This document shows, piece by piece, positions 16,297 through 23,899 of a DNA stretch of 64,000 nt. The stretch is from the NCBI RefSeq assembly GCF_036013915.1, contig NZ_CP107899.1, forward strand, positions 4,402,001 to 4,466,000, written 5' to 3'. The number at the start of each line of letters is the position of its first letter. The first letter of the stretch is position 1. Below the pieces are notes generated by a model that was given only the letters and a program-made list of their open reading frames with translations, was not told the origin of the DNA and did not search any database. Position numbers and translations under genes: made by a program. The DNA comes from Streptomyces sp. NBC_00464. GTDB taxonomy: Bacteria > Actinomycetota > Actinomycetes > Streptomycetales > Streptomycetaceae.

Positions 16297-17208
16297 TCAA
16301 CCGCAGCTGTTCAGCGGGTACGTGTCCGTGGCCCCTGCGCACTCGTCGCAGCTGCCCGGCTCCGGAGCCCTGAACGCCCGGTCGCAGCCGTCGCAGTTCT
16401 GCATCGGCACCGGGCGGAACGCGGCAGGCAGGGAGCGCCCGGACGGCAGGGAGACCGTGAGCCGGTGCCTCACCAGCTGTGCCGGGAACCGTACGGGCCT
16501 GGGCAGATCCTCGGTGAGCGCTTTGCGTACGGCGGCGGGCGAGGCGTCCCGCTCGAACCATGCCGCCACACCGGGAGCGAGGAAGTCGATCTGCTCCTCG
16601 GTCAGGACGAGTTCGGCGTCCTGGTTCTGTAGCCCGACGAGGAGGAGCGCGGCAGCCTGGAGCAGCTGCGGCCGGGGGTTGAGCGGCTGAGGCAGCGGGG
16701 GACGCGGGGGCTTCTTGGCCGTGGGTGCGGGTACGCGGGGGAGGGGTGCGGGCTCCGCGAGCTGCGCCGGGGGCGGTGCGGGAGTGGGCTTCGGCGAGGG
16801 GGCCGGGGCCGGGCGGGGCTTGCGCGGCTTGACCGTCTGCGTCTGCGCCTTGGCGAGGGCGGCAGGGTCCGGGTGGTTGTACGACACCGTGCGCGTGTAG
16901 ACCTTGCCCTCCGGCGAACGCACCCGGGTGCGCTTCAAGTAGCCGTGCTGCTCCAGCTCCCGCAGGGCCTCGGCAATGCGGTGCTCGCTGTCGGCGGGCA
17001 GACGGGCGGCGAGGGCCTTGATGCCGATCTTGGCGCCGGGCGGCAGCGACTGGATGTGGAGGGCCAGGCCCCGGGCGGCGAGGGAGAGTTCGGGGTGCTG
17101 GCTGAGGTGATTGCCCACGACGGTGAAGCGTTCGGTGTGGCGGACGTTGGCATGTTCGACGCCAGAGGGCGGGACGTAGGGGGCCGCGATAACCTGCGAG
17201 GTAGCCAT
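16297..17208 (-). CDS. winged-helix (replication-initiator-like) protein with C-terminal Cys4 motif
   Basis: 303 residues from ATG 17208. Residues 20-105 form a winged helix (FTVVGNHLSQHPELSLAARG, then GIKALAARLPADSEHRIAEALRELEQHGYLKR), like DnaD/replisome-organiser or plasmid Rep N-domains in Streptomyces. A Pro/Ala/Lys-rich linker (130-190) leads to a helical C-domain (LVLTEEQIDFLAPGVAAWFE). The protein ends in NCDGCDRAF...SCDEC, a probable zinc ribbon. A GTG at 17310 extends the frame but adds a non-conserved N-terminus. The upstream region carries several inverted and tandem repeats. DNA binding is likely; the process is unknown. Confidence 0.7.
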   Translation of the reverse strand: MATSQVIAAPYVPPSGVEHANVRHTERFTVVGNHLSQHPELSLAARGLALHIQSLPPGAKIGIKALAARLPADSEHRIAEALRELEQHGYLKRTRVRSPEGKVYTRTVSYNHPDPAALAKAQTQTVKPRKPRPAPAPSPKPTPAPPPAQLAEPAPLPRVPAPTAKKPPRPPLPQPLNPRPQLLQAAALLLVGLQNQDAELVLTEEQIDFLAPGVAAWFERDASPAAVRKALTEDLPRPVRFPAQLVRHRLTVSLPSGRSLPAAFRPVPMQNCDGCDRAFRAPEPGSCDECAGATDTYPLNSCG

Positions 17209-17346
17209 CAGGAAGGTGCTACTTCCGTGTTGGTCAGGCCCCCGCTCGGGATTGTCGTCCCGGCGGGGGCCGTCAGAGGTCTGAAGTTTGGTGCGGCGAG
17301 CATATGCCACGCAACCGGGGGCAAATCCAGCTCAGTTGGCGAACCT

Positions 17347-17360
17347 CACCCGTGCGGGTG
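17347..17360. promoter_or_regulatory. palindrome CACCCG-TG-CGGGTG
   Basis: A perfect 6-bp-arm dyad about 140 bp upstream of the winged-helix gene. It could be an operator or part of a repeat-rich control region. Confidence 0.35.
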
Positions 17361-17434
17361 ACGAGGACGCCGGGCGGGTTGGGTGGGTATTTAGTTCTCT
17401 TCCAAGAGCCTTTAAAAGCCTTTACGTCGCGGCG

Positions 17435-17493
17435 CACCGGGACGCGGGAATCCACGATGTGGGTACCGCGTCGTGGATTCCCGCGACCCGGTG
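17435..17493. repeat. 23-bp inverted repeat, 13-bp loop
   Basis: Arms 17435-17457 and 17471-17493 match at 22 of 23 positions; the inner 15 bp (CGCGGGAATCCACGA) are perfect. They enclose 13 bp. It lies between the winged-helix gene and the VOC gene, in the 372-bp gap 17209-17580 that otherwise holds only repeats and no gene. Confidence 0.85.
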
Positions 17494-17511
17494 GCGCACG
17501 ATCCGGGGGCA

Positions 17512-17550
17512 GGCCCGGCAGGCCCGGCAGGCCCGGCAGGCCCGGCAGGC
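17512..17550. repeat. four tandem copies of a 9-bp unit GGCCCGGCA
   Basis: Four perfect copies (17512-17547) plus the first three bases of a fifth. They begin 18 bp after the long inverted repeat. On the minus strand this is just downstream of the VOC gene stop. Confidence 0.85.
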
Positions 17551-17580
17551 GTACTGGGCGGCCAGGACGTGACGTGTTAC

Positions 17581-17922
17581 TCAGGGGCCGACGTACTCGT
17601 ACACGCCTCCGTGGGGGTGGCGGAGCACCGCGCGATGGCCGTTGGGCGTGGGCTGGGCCGGCCTCAGCACGGTGGCCCCGGCCGCCACGGCTTCGTCGAC
17701 TGCCGCTTTCAGGTCGACGACCGCGAGCGTGGCCGCGACCCCTGCGACCTGCTGTACCGCCTCGTCGGGCCCGCTGAACAGCAAGAAGGGGCCGATGCCG
17801 GCCAGAGTCACCCCGGCGAAGGCGAAGCGGGCGGCCGTCAGGCCAGTCAACTTCTCGTAGAAGGGGATGGCTGCATCCAGGTCGTCAACACGCTGGCGCG
17901 CGATTACGGAGTCGATGTTCAT
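17581..17922 (-). CDS. VOC-family (glyoxalase/dioxygenase fold) protein
   Basis: 113 residues with the beta-alpha-beta-beta-beta vicinal-oxygen-chelate pattern. It begins VIARQRVDDLDAAIPFYEKLTGL and ends GHRAVLRHPHGGVYEYV, the typical last-strand Glu motif. Metal ligands are not certain, so it may be a binding rather than catalytic member. It lies 63 bp after the crotonase gene on the same strand, probably in one transcript controlled by the divergent TetR gene. Confidence 0.85.
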   Translation of the reverse strand: MNIDSVIARQRVDDLDAAIPFYEKLTGLTAARFAFAGVTLAGIGPFLLFSGPDEAVQQVAGVAATLAVVDLKAAVDEAVAAGATVLRPAQPTPNGHRAVLRHPHGGVYEYVGP

Positions 17923-17985
17923 GGTCGCTGGGGGCTCCTTGGAGTGTGCCGGGTGTCCGGATGGCCGGGTGAGTTCGCGGCGGCG

Positions 17986-18792
17986 CTAATGGCCACTGCC
18001 GGCCAGAAGTTGACGCGCATACAGGCCACGCAGATCCTCGGAGATCCTGCGCCGCCACGGGTGGCTGACGACCGCATGGGTGAGTCGACGGGATGTACGA
18101 GGCGCAGCCATGACCGTCTCCGCGATTCGGCGGGCCCGGTCCATCAGTTGTTCCCTCGGGAGCACCTCATTGACCAGCCCCCATCGCAGCGCGGTCGCGG
18201 AGTCGATTCCCCCTCCCGTGTAAGCGAGGTGGGCGGCACGCTTGGTGCCGATCAGCTCCTCCAGCGCCAGGTACATGCCGTCGCCGGGCACCGAACCTGC
18301 GGCGAAGTTCCCGTCCGCGATCACCACGTCGTCGGCGCACAGGGTGATGTCGCACATCAAGGCCAGTTCCTGTCGCGGTCCGGGCCCGTTCAGCACGCCG
18401 ATGGTCGGTACGTCGACGTGGAGAACCAGGCCCTCAAGCAGCCGTACCCCGTCCGCGTACTGCTCGTACAGCATGTCGCTGGACCACTGCGACAACGGTT
18501 GCGCGAACGACCGGTGGTCCACCCCGGCCATCCAGTGTCCGTCCGTGCCCGTGATGATCACGACCTCGTTGTCCGGGTCCGCGCCGGCCTCCGTGAGCAC
18601 GCGCCCCCAGGCGTTCAGCAGCGCACGCGAAAGGACGGCCGATCGGCCCGCAGTGTGCATACGGATCTCGATGACTCCCGCGTCCCGTTGGATGGCGAAG
18701 TGTTCGGAGAAAGCGGTGGCATACCGATCCAGCGACGGGCGTTCCACGAAGCCGCCGACAAGCTTGTCGCGATCACCAAGGGCATCGGGCAT
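17986..18792 (-). CDS. enoyl-CoA hydratase/isomerase family protein, 6-oxocamphor hydrolase-like
   Basis: 268 residues with a crotonase fold: VIITGTDGHWMAGVDHRSF, VPTIGVLNGPGPRQELALMCDITLCADD, and GSVPGDGMYLALEELIGTKRAAHLAYTG. The spacing and the oxyanion segment GPGPRQELALMCDI recall 6-oxocamphor hydrolase, a C-C-cleaving crotonase that does not use CoA. That subgroup assignment is inference. The ATG at 18792 is chosen because longer starts cross the operator shared with the divergent TetR gene. Likely part of a TetR-controlled ring- or diketone-cleavage step together with the VOC protein. Confidence 0.85.
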   Translation of the reverse strand: MPDALGDRDKLVGGFVERPSLDRYATAFSEHFAIQRDAGVIEIRMHTAGRSAVLSRALLNAWGRVLTEAGADPDNEVVIITGTDGHWMAGVDHRSFAQPLSQWSSDMLYEQYADGVRLLEGLVLHVDVPTIGVLNGPGPRQELALMCDITLCADDVVIADGNFAAGSVPGDGMYLALEELIGTKRAAHLAYTGGGIDSATALRWGLVNEVLPREQLMDRARRIAETVMAAPRTSRRLTHAVVSHPWRRRISEDLRGLYARQLLAGSGH

Positions 18793-18844
18793 CGGGCATC
18801 GAACCTTTCGATCGGCAGGAGCCTGGCGCCTCACCATGCCACAG

Positions 18845-18867
18845 TAAACGGGGTCAGACCCCATTTA
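18845..18867. promoter_or_regulatory. 23-bp TetR-type operator palindrome
   Basis: TAAACGGGGTC-A-GACCCCATTTA: 11-bp arms with a single mismatch around a central base, with a perfect 13-bp core GGGGTCAGACCCC (18850-18862). It sits between the divergent crotonase and TetR genes, 18 bp before the TetR ATG. It is probably the site through which the TetR protein controls both directions. Confidence 0.7.
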
Positions 18868-18885
18868 GCGAGAAGACGGGAAAGA

Positions 18886-19476
18886 ATGCAGCCAGACGAC
18901 GAGGTGCGCGCGGGTGTCGATCGGCACGTGCGTGCCGATGCCCGGATCAGCCGCGAGCGGATCGTGGCATCAGCCGGTCAACTCTTCGCGCAGGAAGGTG
19001 TGTTGGTTTCGCTGGAGCGGATTGCCGGGCATGCGGGCGTCGGCTCGGCGACGCTGCACCGCCACTTCCGGGGGAGACGCGCACTTGCCGCTGCGGTGAT
19101 GGACGAGCGGGTCGGGGCCCTCTGCGCGCGAGCACGTGGGCTCTCGGACGAGTTCGCACCCGGGCAGGCCCTTGAAATCTGGATGCGGGAAGTCGTGGAG
19201 CACAACTGCACGTTCCGGGGCCTTGCCGCGCTGCTCTCCGAGGAACTGGCCGAGTCCGGAACGCACGTGGAAGCCCGCCACGACGAGGTGCGTGCGGCGG
19301 GCGGGGAACTTCTGCATCAGGCGCAGCAGGAGGGCACGGCCCGGAGTGACCTCACGATCTCGGATCTGCTCAGCCTGACCAACGGCATCGCGGTGGCCAC
19401 CGAGGGTGCCCGGGAACGGACGAGTCGGGTCGGCCACCTACTCGATGTCGTGGTTACCGGAGTGCGTCCTCGCTGA
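18886..19476 (+). CDS. TetR family regulator
   Basis: 196 residues. The N-terminal helix-turn-helix is at 22-68 (ISRERIVASAGQLFAQEGVLVSLERIAGHAGVGSATLHRHFRGRRALAAAV), followed by a helical ligand-binding domain (LEIWMREVVEHNCTFRGLAALLSEEL). ATG 18886 has a GGGAAAG ribosome site. It is divergent from the crotonase/VOC genes across a 23-bp palindrome and is most likely their repressor. The inducer is unknown. Confidence 0.9.
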   Translation: MQPDDEVRAGVDRHVRADARISRERIVASAGQLFAQEGVLVSLERIAGHAGVGSATLHRHFRGRRALAAAVMDERVGALCARARGLSDEFAPGQALEIWMREVVEHNCTFRGLAALLSEELAESGTHVEARHDEVRAAGGELLHQAQQEGTARSDLTISDLLSLTNGIAVATEGARERTSRVGHLLDVVVTGVRPR

Positions 19477-19479
19477 GAG

Positions 19480-19505
19480 CCGGACCCGTACGAAAATCCG
19501 TCCGG
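19480..19505. terminator. short hairpin between convergent genes
   Basis: CCGGAC (19480-19485) pairs with GTCCGG (19500-19505) around a 14-base loop containing AAAA. It lies between the TetR stop and the DUF397 stop. Weak stem. Confidence 0.35.
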
Positions 19506-19512
19506 TGCCGGA

Positions 19513-19758
19513 TCAGCCCCGGCGGACGTAGGTGACGAAGGCGGACCAGGCGGCGGGGGCCACGTCTACGTGGGGGGCCTGGAGGTTCTTGGAGTCGCGG
19601 ATGTGGATGGTGGCGGGGGAGGTGGCTACCTCGATGCAGTTGCCGCCTTCGCCGGTGCTGTAGCTGGACTTGCGCCAGTCGTAGGCGACCTCGATGCAGG
19701 CTCCGCCCTCGCCGCCGCTGTAGCTGCTCTTGAACCAGTGCAGTTGCTCGGTGTTCAT
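19513..19758 (-). CDS. DUF397 protein with duplicated motif
   Basis: 81 residues. DUF397 proteins carry one W(R/F)KSSYS...G..CIEVA motif; here it occurs twice, WFKSSYSGGEGGACIEVA and WRKSSYSTGEGGNCIEVA, before the usual end IHIRDSK...F. The ATG overlaps the stop of the upstream XRE gene by 4 bp. Such pairs are widespread in Streptomyces; the DUF397 protein is thought to be a small partner or antagonist of the XRE regulator. The internal duplication is unusual. Confidence 0.9.
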   Translation of the reverse strand: MNTEQLHWFKSSYSGGEGGACIEVAYDWRKSSYSTGEGGNCIEVATSPATIHIRDSKNLQAPHVDVAPAAWSAFVTYVRRG

Positions 19759-20621
19759 CGCTCTCCCAGCATCTTCTCGATCAGGGTCAGGGACTCCCTC
19801 GGGGTGAGAGCCTGCGCTCGGATGATCCCATAGCGCTCGCTGAAGACTCGGACTGCTTCTGGCTCGGTAATGAGCCGCGGGTTGCCGTACAGCTCTGTGT
19901 AGGCAGCCTGGGGGCGTCCCTTGGGTGTGATCAAGGTGAACGTGCCGTCAATGGCTGGGTGTTCCTCGCGCTCGGTTGGCATCACCTGAATCTCCACTGT
20001 GCGGAGGCGGCCGACTCGTAGAAGCTGCCGCATCTGGTCTGCGTGCACAGCCCTTCCTCCGATGGGGCGGCGTAGCGTTGTCTCTTCCAGCACGTAGCTG
20101 AAGGTCGGAGCGGGCCAGCGCTCGAAGATCCGCTGCCGATCCAGCCGATCGGTGACGCGCTTTTCGATGGTCTCCTCGTTCAGCAGCGGGCGTCTCTGAG
20201 TGAATACGGCCCGCGCATAGGCCTCCGTCTGAAGCAGGCCGGGAACGACCTGAGCGCTGTACTCGTGCAGCGCGACGGCCTCCGCCTCCACCCGCGCGTA
20301 GTCCCGGAACCAGTCCGGGTGCCGCGTCCGCGTCCGCGCCAACGCCTCCCGCACCTCGTCCGCAGCCGCCGCCAGCACCCCGCCCGCGTCGAGCACCTGG
20401 TCCACACGCTCAAGGAAGTCCGGCTGAGGCGTTCGCACCCCCCGCTCCACCGCCGACACCAGGTCCTCGCCGCAGTGCGTCGCGAGGCCCAGCTCCCGCT
20501 GGCTCAGGCCCGCGCGTTCGCGCAAGACCTTGATCTGTTTGCCCAGCGCCCTGAACAGGTGCGCCGTACCGTCCGACTCGACCGGGCGCTCCGGCCGTTC
20601 TTCGCGTTCCGCGTTCGCCAT
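19755..20621 (-). CDS. Scr1-type XRE regulator with DUF5753 domain
   Basis: 288 residues. The helix-turn-helix is at about 25-80 (LGKQIKVLRERAGLSQRELGLATHCGEDLVSAVERGVRTP). It is followed by the DUF5753 effector domain (about 100-280; YSAQVVPGLLQTEAYARAVF, RPIGGRAVHADQMRQLL, PTEREEHPAIDGTFTLI). It is translationally coupled to the DUF397 gene and divergent from an ATP-binding protein, the standard three-gene layout of these development-linked modules (BldB/WhiJ-like systems). Confidence 0.92.
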   Translation of the reverse strand: MANAEREERPERPVESDGTAHLFRALGKQIKVLRERAGLSQRELGLATHCGEDLVSAVERGVRTPQPDFLERVDQVLDAGGVLAAAADEVREALARTRTRHPDWFRDYARVEAEAVALHEYSAQVVPGLLQTEAYARAVFTQRRPLLNEETIEKRVTDRLDRQRIFERWPAPTFSYVLEETTLRRPIGGRAVHADQMRQLLRVGRLRTVEIQVMPTEREEHPAIDGTFTLITPKGRPQAAYTELYGNPRLITEPEAVRVFSERYGIIRAQALTPRESLTLIEKMLGER

Positions 20622-20756
20622 CTGTCCCGTACCGCCTCTGTCCGTACCCGGTCACGGCCGACAGCCCGTACAGCCGGCAGGAAGGTCCCGTACAGCTTCA
20701 CGGCGTCGTGGTGTCACTCCTGGTCAGCGTACGAGTACGCGGACACGCTGAGTCAC

Positions 20757-21254
20757 ATGAACGCCGAAATCACCCTTGTGGGCGCCGAGTTCGTCCAACG
20801 CTTCACCGCCACCCGCCGTGGCGCCAGGCTGGCGCGCCGGCTCGCGGTGCATCAGCTGGACGAGTGGGGAGTGCCGTACGGGAGCGAGCTGTCCGACGAC
20901 GTGGCGGTGATCGTGGCCGAGCTGGCGGCGAACGCGGTGGTGCACGGGTACGTACCGGGGCGGGACTTCGAGCTGCGGCTGACGGCGGACGCGGCCGGGC
21001 TCCGGATCGAGGTGTCGGACGCGCGAGGGGAGCGGCGGCCGGAGATGAGCGCACCGGAGGTCGGGTCGGAGGCCGGCCACGGCCTTCACCTCGTCGAGGC
21101 GCTGGCGGCGAAGTGGGGGGTGGCCGAGCGCGTCATCGGGAAGACGGTGTGGGCGGAGTGCCGGACGGGCGGGCCCGCGCCGTGGACCGTTGCGCGCCCA
21201 TCCAGGAAGTGCCACGACCGACCGTCGCCGGCAGCCGCCGAACCGACACGGTGA
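20757..21254 (+). CDS. HATPase-fold ATP-binding (anti-sigma-factor-like) protein
   Basis: 165 residues with a GHKL ATPase fold: N-box VAVIVAELAANAVVHGYV, G1-like DARGERRPE, and G2 box GHGLHLVEALAAKWGV. This is the RsbW/SpoIIAB-like class often found beside XRE/DUF397 pairs. No membrane segment. ATG 20757 is chosen; the divergent XRE start is 135 bp away. Kinase activity on an anti-anti-sigma factor is inferred from family only. Confidence 0.88.
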   Translation: MNAEITLVGAEFVQRFTATRRGARLARRLAVHQLDEWGVPYGSELSDDVAVIVAELAANAVVHGYVPGRDFELRLTADAAGLRIEVSDARGERRPEMSAPEVGSEAGHGLHLVEALAAKWGVAERVIGKTVWAECRTGGPAPWTVARPSRKCHDRPSPAAAEPTR

Positions 21255-21266
21255 GGATGGGCCGGA

Positions 21267-21833
21267 TCAGCCGACCGGCCCGGAATCGGCGCCCTTCTCC
21301 TTCATACATGCGTCCTCGAAGGCCGTCAGGGTGATCACGCCGTTCTCGTCAAAGGTCCGGTAGGTCGCGACCACGGTCCAGCCGCGCTGCTTGAGGATCG
21401 CCTGGCTCATGTTGATCTGCCTGTCGCCCCGGTCGTTGCGTTCCTTCGCTGTCCGGGTCTGCTGCCAGCCGCGCTCACGCAGCTCGTCCACCACCGTCTT
21501 GTGGCGGTCGACATCGACCGGAGTGGCCTCGGTTCCGAAACCCTTGAAGCTGGCGCTGCACGACCGCGCCGAGTCGGCGGGGGCCTCGTCGAAGCCACGC
21601 CCCCATTCCGGTGCGTTCGCCGGAATGCCCGCGTCCGCGGCCGAGGTGTTGATGTCAGTGCGCACGATGTCCTTCGTGAGCGGCCCGGTGCCCTTGGGCC
21701 GGGGCGTCGTCGATATCGGGGCGGCGGCGGCCCCCTCGGCGTCGGCGTCGCTCGTGCCGCAGCCTGCGGCTCCGAGCGCGATGGCCGCCACCGACACCGC
21801 CACCGCCACAGTGGCCCACTTCGTCCTGCGCAC
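21267..21833 (-). CDS. lipoprotein of unknown function
   Basis: 188 residues from GTG 21833, which has GGGGGAG 7 bp upstream. Signal: RRTKWATVAVAVSVAAIAL with lipobox GAAGC. A disordered Ala/Pro stretch is followed by a domain starting about residue 60 (TKDIVRTDINTSAADAG) that contains conserved-looking Cys residues (ARSCSASFKGFG and FEDACMKEK), which may form a disulfide. The longer in-frame start at 22016 crosses a large inverted repeat and is rejected. Cell-surface location; function unknown. Confidence 0.82.
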   Translation of the reverse strand: MRRTKWATVAVAVSVAAIALGAAGCGTSDADAEGAAAAPISTTPRPKGTGPLTKDIVRTDINTSAADAGIPANAPEWGRGFDEAPADSARSCSASFKGFGTEATPVDVDRHKTVVDELRERGWQQTRTAKERNDRGDRQINMSQAILKQRGWTVVATYRTFDENGVITLTAFEDACMKEKGADSGPVG

Positions 21834-21936
21834 AGCCGTACTCCCCCCAGCTCGCAGGGCCGAGCGCCCCACGACGAAGCGAGAAGCGTGCCACAGGGAC
21901 CGGACAGGGCGAGCCGCCGCCCCGAGGCTCCGGGAG

Positions 21937-22019
21937 AAGTTGGGAGAGGTTTGGGCGTACGTACGGCCTGGCAACGCCCGTCCGTCGTTGCCCGTGGCCG
22001 CCCAAACCTCTCCCAACTT
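21937..22019. repeat. 21-bp perfect inverted repeat with nested 7-bp stem
   Basis: Arms 21937-21957 and 21999-22019 are perfectly complementary over 21 bp (core GGGAGAGGTTTGGGCG). The 41-bp centre has its own perfect stem, GGCAACG (21970-21976) with CGTTGCC (21986-21992). It lies between divergent genes, 36 bp before the plus-strand start, so it is not a terminator of either. Confidence 0.9.
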
Positions 22020-22054
22020 TGGCGGCCGTCCTCGCGTCCGTAAACTCGCGCGGC

Positions 22055-23095
22055 ATGGAAGAGATCTTCAGGCTCGGCGAGATCAGTTGCCCGTCGGGGG
22101 TTATGGCCGTCCTTGACGGCGGTCATCTCGGCTTGTGGAGCGGCGAGCGGTCGCCGGCAGAGGTCGATCCAGCTCTGCTGGGCGTTCACGACCCGGCGGC
22201 GGCTGCCGAAGTGCGCAACTCGGTCGACTTCGCCGTGGTCGGGCCGGATGCAGCGGCAGCGGCTCGCAGCTTCGGCCGGCAGCCGGGTGCCATGCTCCAC
22301 GACATCCCGGCCTCTCGGGCTGCCGAGCTCGGCACGCTGTTCGAGGAGCACTGTCTGGCCGCCGGTCTGGACGCTCGCCTGGAGGCGTTGGCGAACCGTG
22401 AGCCACACGCCCGACGCGCGCGCCGTACCGCCCTTGAAGGCGGCGGAGGTTTTCTGATGTTCGGGGTGCCTGTCGTCGCGGTGGGAGGGGTGCCCAGCGA
22501 CGTCCGTCTGCCGGTGCTCGCTTCGCGGGTCGATTTCGGAGACGGCATCGGACCGCGCTGGTCCGAGATATCGGTTCGCCTGAGCGCAGCCGAAGCGGAG
22601 TCGTCCGTGTTGCTGGGTGACATCGGCGTCGACTGGGCGCGCGTGCTCTTCGGCGACGTCGATGCGCTGAACGCCTGGCAGCACGACGAGCCGGTGGACG
22701 GCCTGGCCGACGTCGCGTTCTGGGGTGCCGCCGCAGAGGAAGCCGCCGTGACGTTCGCAGCATCGGAACTGGGCGAGCCCGGCGAGGACGGGGTCCGAGG
22801 GTGGACCGGGCTGGCCGTGGCGGAGGCGATGGAGAAGGCTCTCGCCGTGCAGAGCTGGAAGGAGGAGACCGGGCGCCGCATGATGGTGGACTTCCGGCCT
22901 CATTCCCATCACTGGCAGGTCATGCGACAGGTCCGCGCTTCCGAGGTCGAGGCCGGGACCGTGGATGTCGGTGACGCCCGACTGCTGTGCGCGATGACGA
23001 GCTGGGGAGACGGCTACTTCCCGGTGTCGGCCGACCTGGACGCATCGGGCTCGGTGGTCGCGGTGCGGGTGAGCTTCTCCGACGCGGCCGGGTAG
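22055..23095 (+). CDS. DUF4241-like protein
   Basis: 346 residues, soluble. The C-terminus (LLCAMTSWGDGYFPVSADLDASGSVVAVRVSF) matches the closing motif of DUF4241 proteins (GDG.Y.V..D..G....). The middle has a predicted strand-rich region (PVLASRVDFGDGIGPRWSEISVRLS). The first 130 residues are helical (VRNSVDFAVVGPDAAAAARSFG). ATG 22055 lies 36 bp after a large inverted repeat. Function unknown; some DUF4241 proteins are proposed immunity proteins, which cannot be tested here. Confidence 0.7.
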   Translation: MEEIFRLGEISCPSGVMAVLDGGHLGLWSGERSPAEVDPALLGVHDPAAAAEVRNSVDFAVVGPDAAAAARSFGRQPGAMLHDIPASRAAELGTLFEEHCLAAGLDARLEALANREPHARRARRTALEGGGGFLMFGVPVVAVGGVPSDVRLPVLASRVDFGDGIGPRWSEISVRLSAAEAESSVLLGDIGVDWARVLFGDVDALNAWQHDEPVDGLADVAFWGAAAEEAAVTFAASELGEPGEDGVRGWTGLAVAEAMEKALAVQSWKEETGRRMMVDFRPHSHHWQVMRQVRASEVEAGTVDVGDARLLCAMTSWGDGYFPVSADLDASGSVVAVRVSFSDAAG

Positions 23096-23168
23096 CCGCT
23101 CTGCCTCGGTGGAGGCCGGGGCGGACGGCGCGATGCCGGGGCGGGGCAGGCCGGGCCATGTACGTAGC

Positions 23169-23606
23169 TCAGAGGCCGTCGGTCCAGGAGCTCCGGGTGG
23201 ATACCTGTGCGCCGAGGGCCAGGGCCACGTAGCGCATGTCCGGGGGAGCGCAGGCGATCAGGATGTCCGTCTGCCCGTCGCGGCACTCGGCGAGGTACCA
23301 GTACGGAGGAATGGTGTGCGGATCCGTTCGCGTACGGCGTCGGATCCGGCGGACCCCGATGTGCTCGGTCGGCAGAGCGCTGCGCTTGAGCTCCCTCACC
23401 TCGGTGGGTGACGCATACAGTGCGGTCCGGGAGGCGGAGAGGAAGACAGGGACCGGCCGGCAGTAGGGGCGGTCGCCCAGGATGTACGCCTCGAAGGTCA
23501 CTTCGGCGCCGTTCGCGAAGGCTTCTTCCCGGGCTCGTTCCCGGCGTCGTCGGCCGGGGACCGGGATCAACGCGCCCACTGCTGAGGCAATCAGGTCTGC
23601 GATCAC
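23169..23606 (-). CDS. small hypothetical protein with N-terminal hydrophobic segment
   Basis: 145 residues from GTG 23606 (GAGGTGA 8 bp upstream). It starts with a hydrophobic stretch (VIADLIASAVGALIPVP), a basic cluster (GRRRRERAREE), then a beta-rich domain (VTFEAYILGDRPYCRPVPVFLSASRTALYASP). The overall plan resembles small actinobacterial membrane-attached proteins with a PH-like barrel, but no family is recognised. Convergent with the DUF4241-like gene. Confidence 0.65.
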   Translation of the reverse strand: MIADLIASAVGALIPVPGRRRRERAREEAFANGAEVTFEAYILGDRPYCRPVPVFLSASRTALYASPTEVRELKRSALPTEHIGVRRIRRRTRTDPHTIPPYWYLAECRDGQTDILIACAPPDMRYVALALGAQVSTRSSWTDGL

Positions 23607-23899
23607 TTCTGTGTCACCTCTGCGAGTGAGGGAAGGCGAGCGCCTTCCGGAGATCGTCTTCCGCGATGCCCCGCCCGGGAGCGAGACCTCGTCGGACTGC
23701 TTCGGTCCGGACAACTCTCTTCGAGATCAACGTGCCCAGGCCGGCGGGAGTGCCCGGCGAGGCACGATCGCGGGATACGAGAACACCGCCCGTTCCGGGC
23801 GGCGGCTTCCGCCGGGATTCGAGCGCAGGGTTCGGAGCGGCCACCCGTCATGCCTACGTCATACTGATGCGCTGAAGCACACGGGGAGGCGTACGACGC

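Noticed and set aside
17512..17550. Possible CRISPR-like tandem repeat
   Set aside because: Units are 9 bp, contiguous and without spacers; no cas gene is present.
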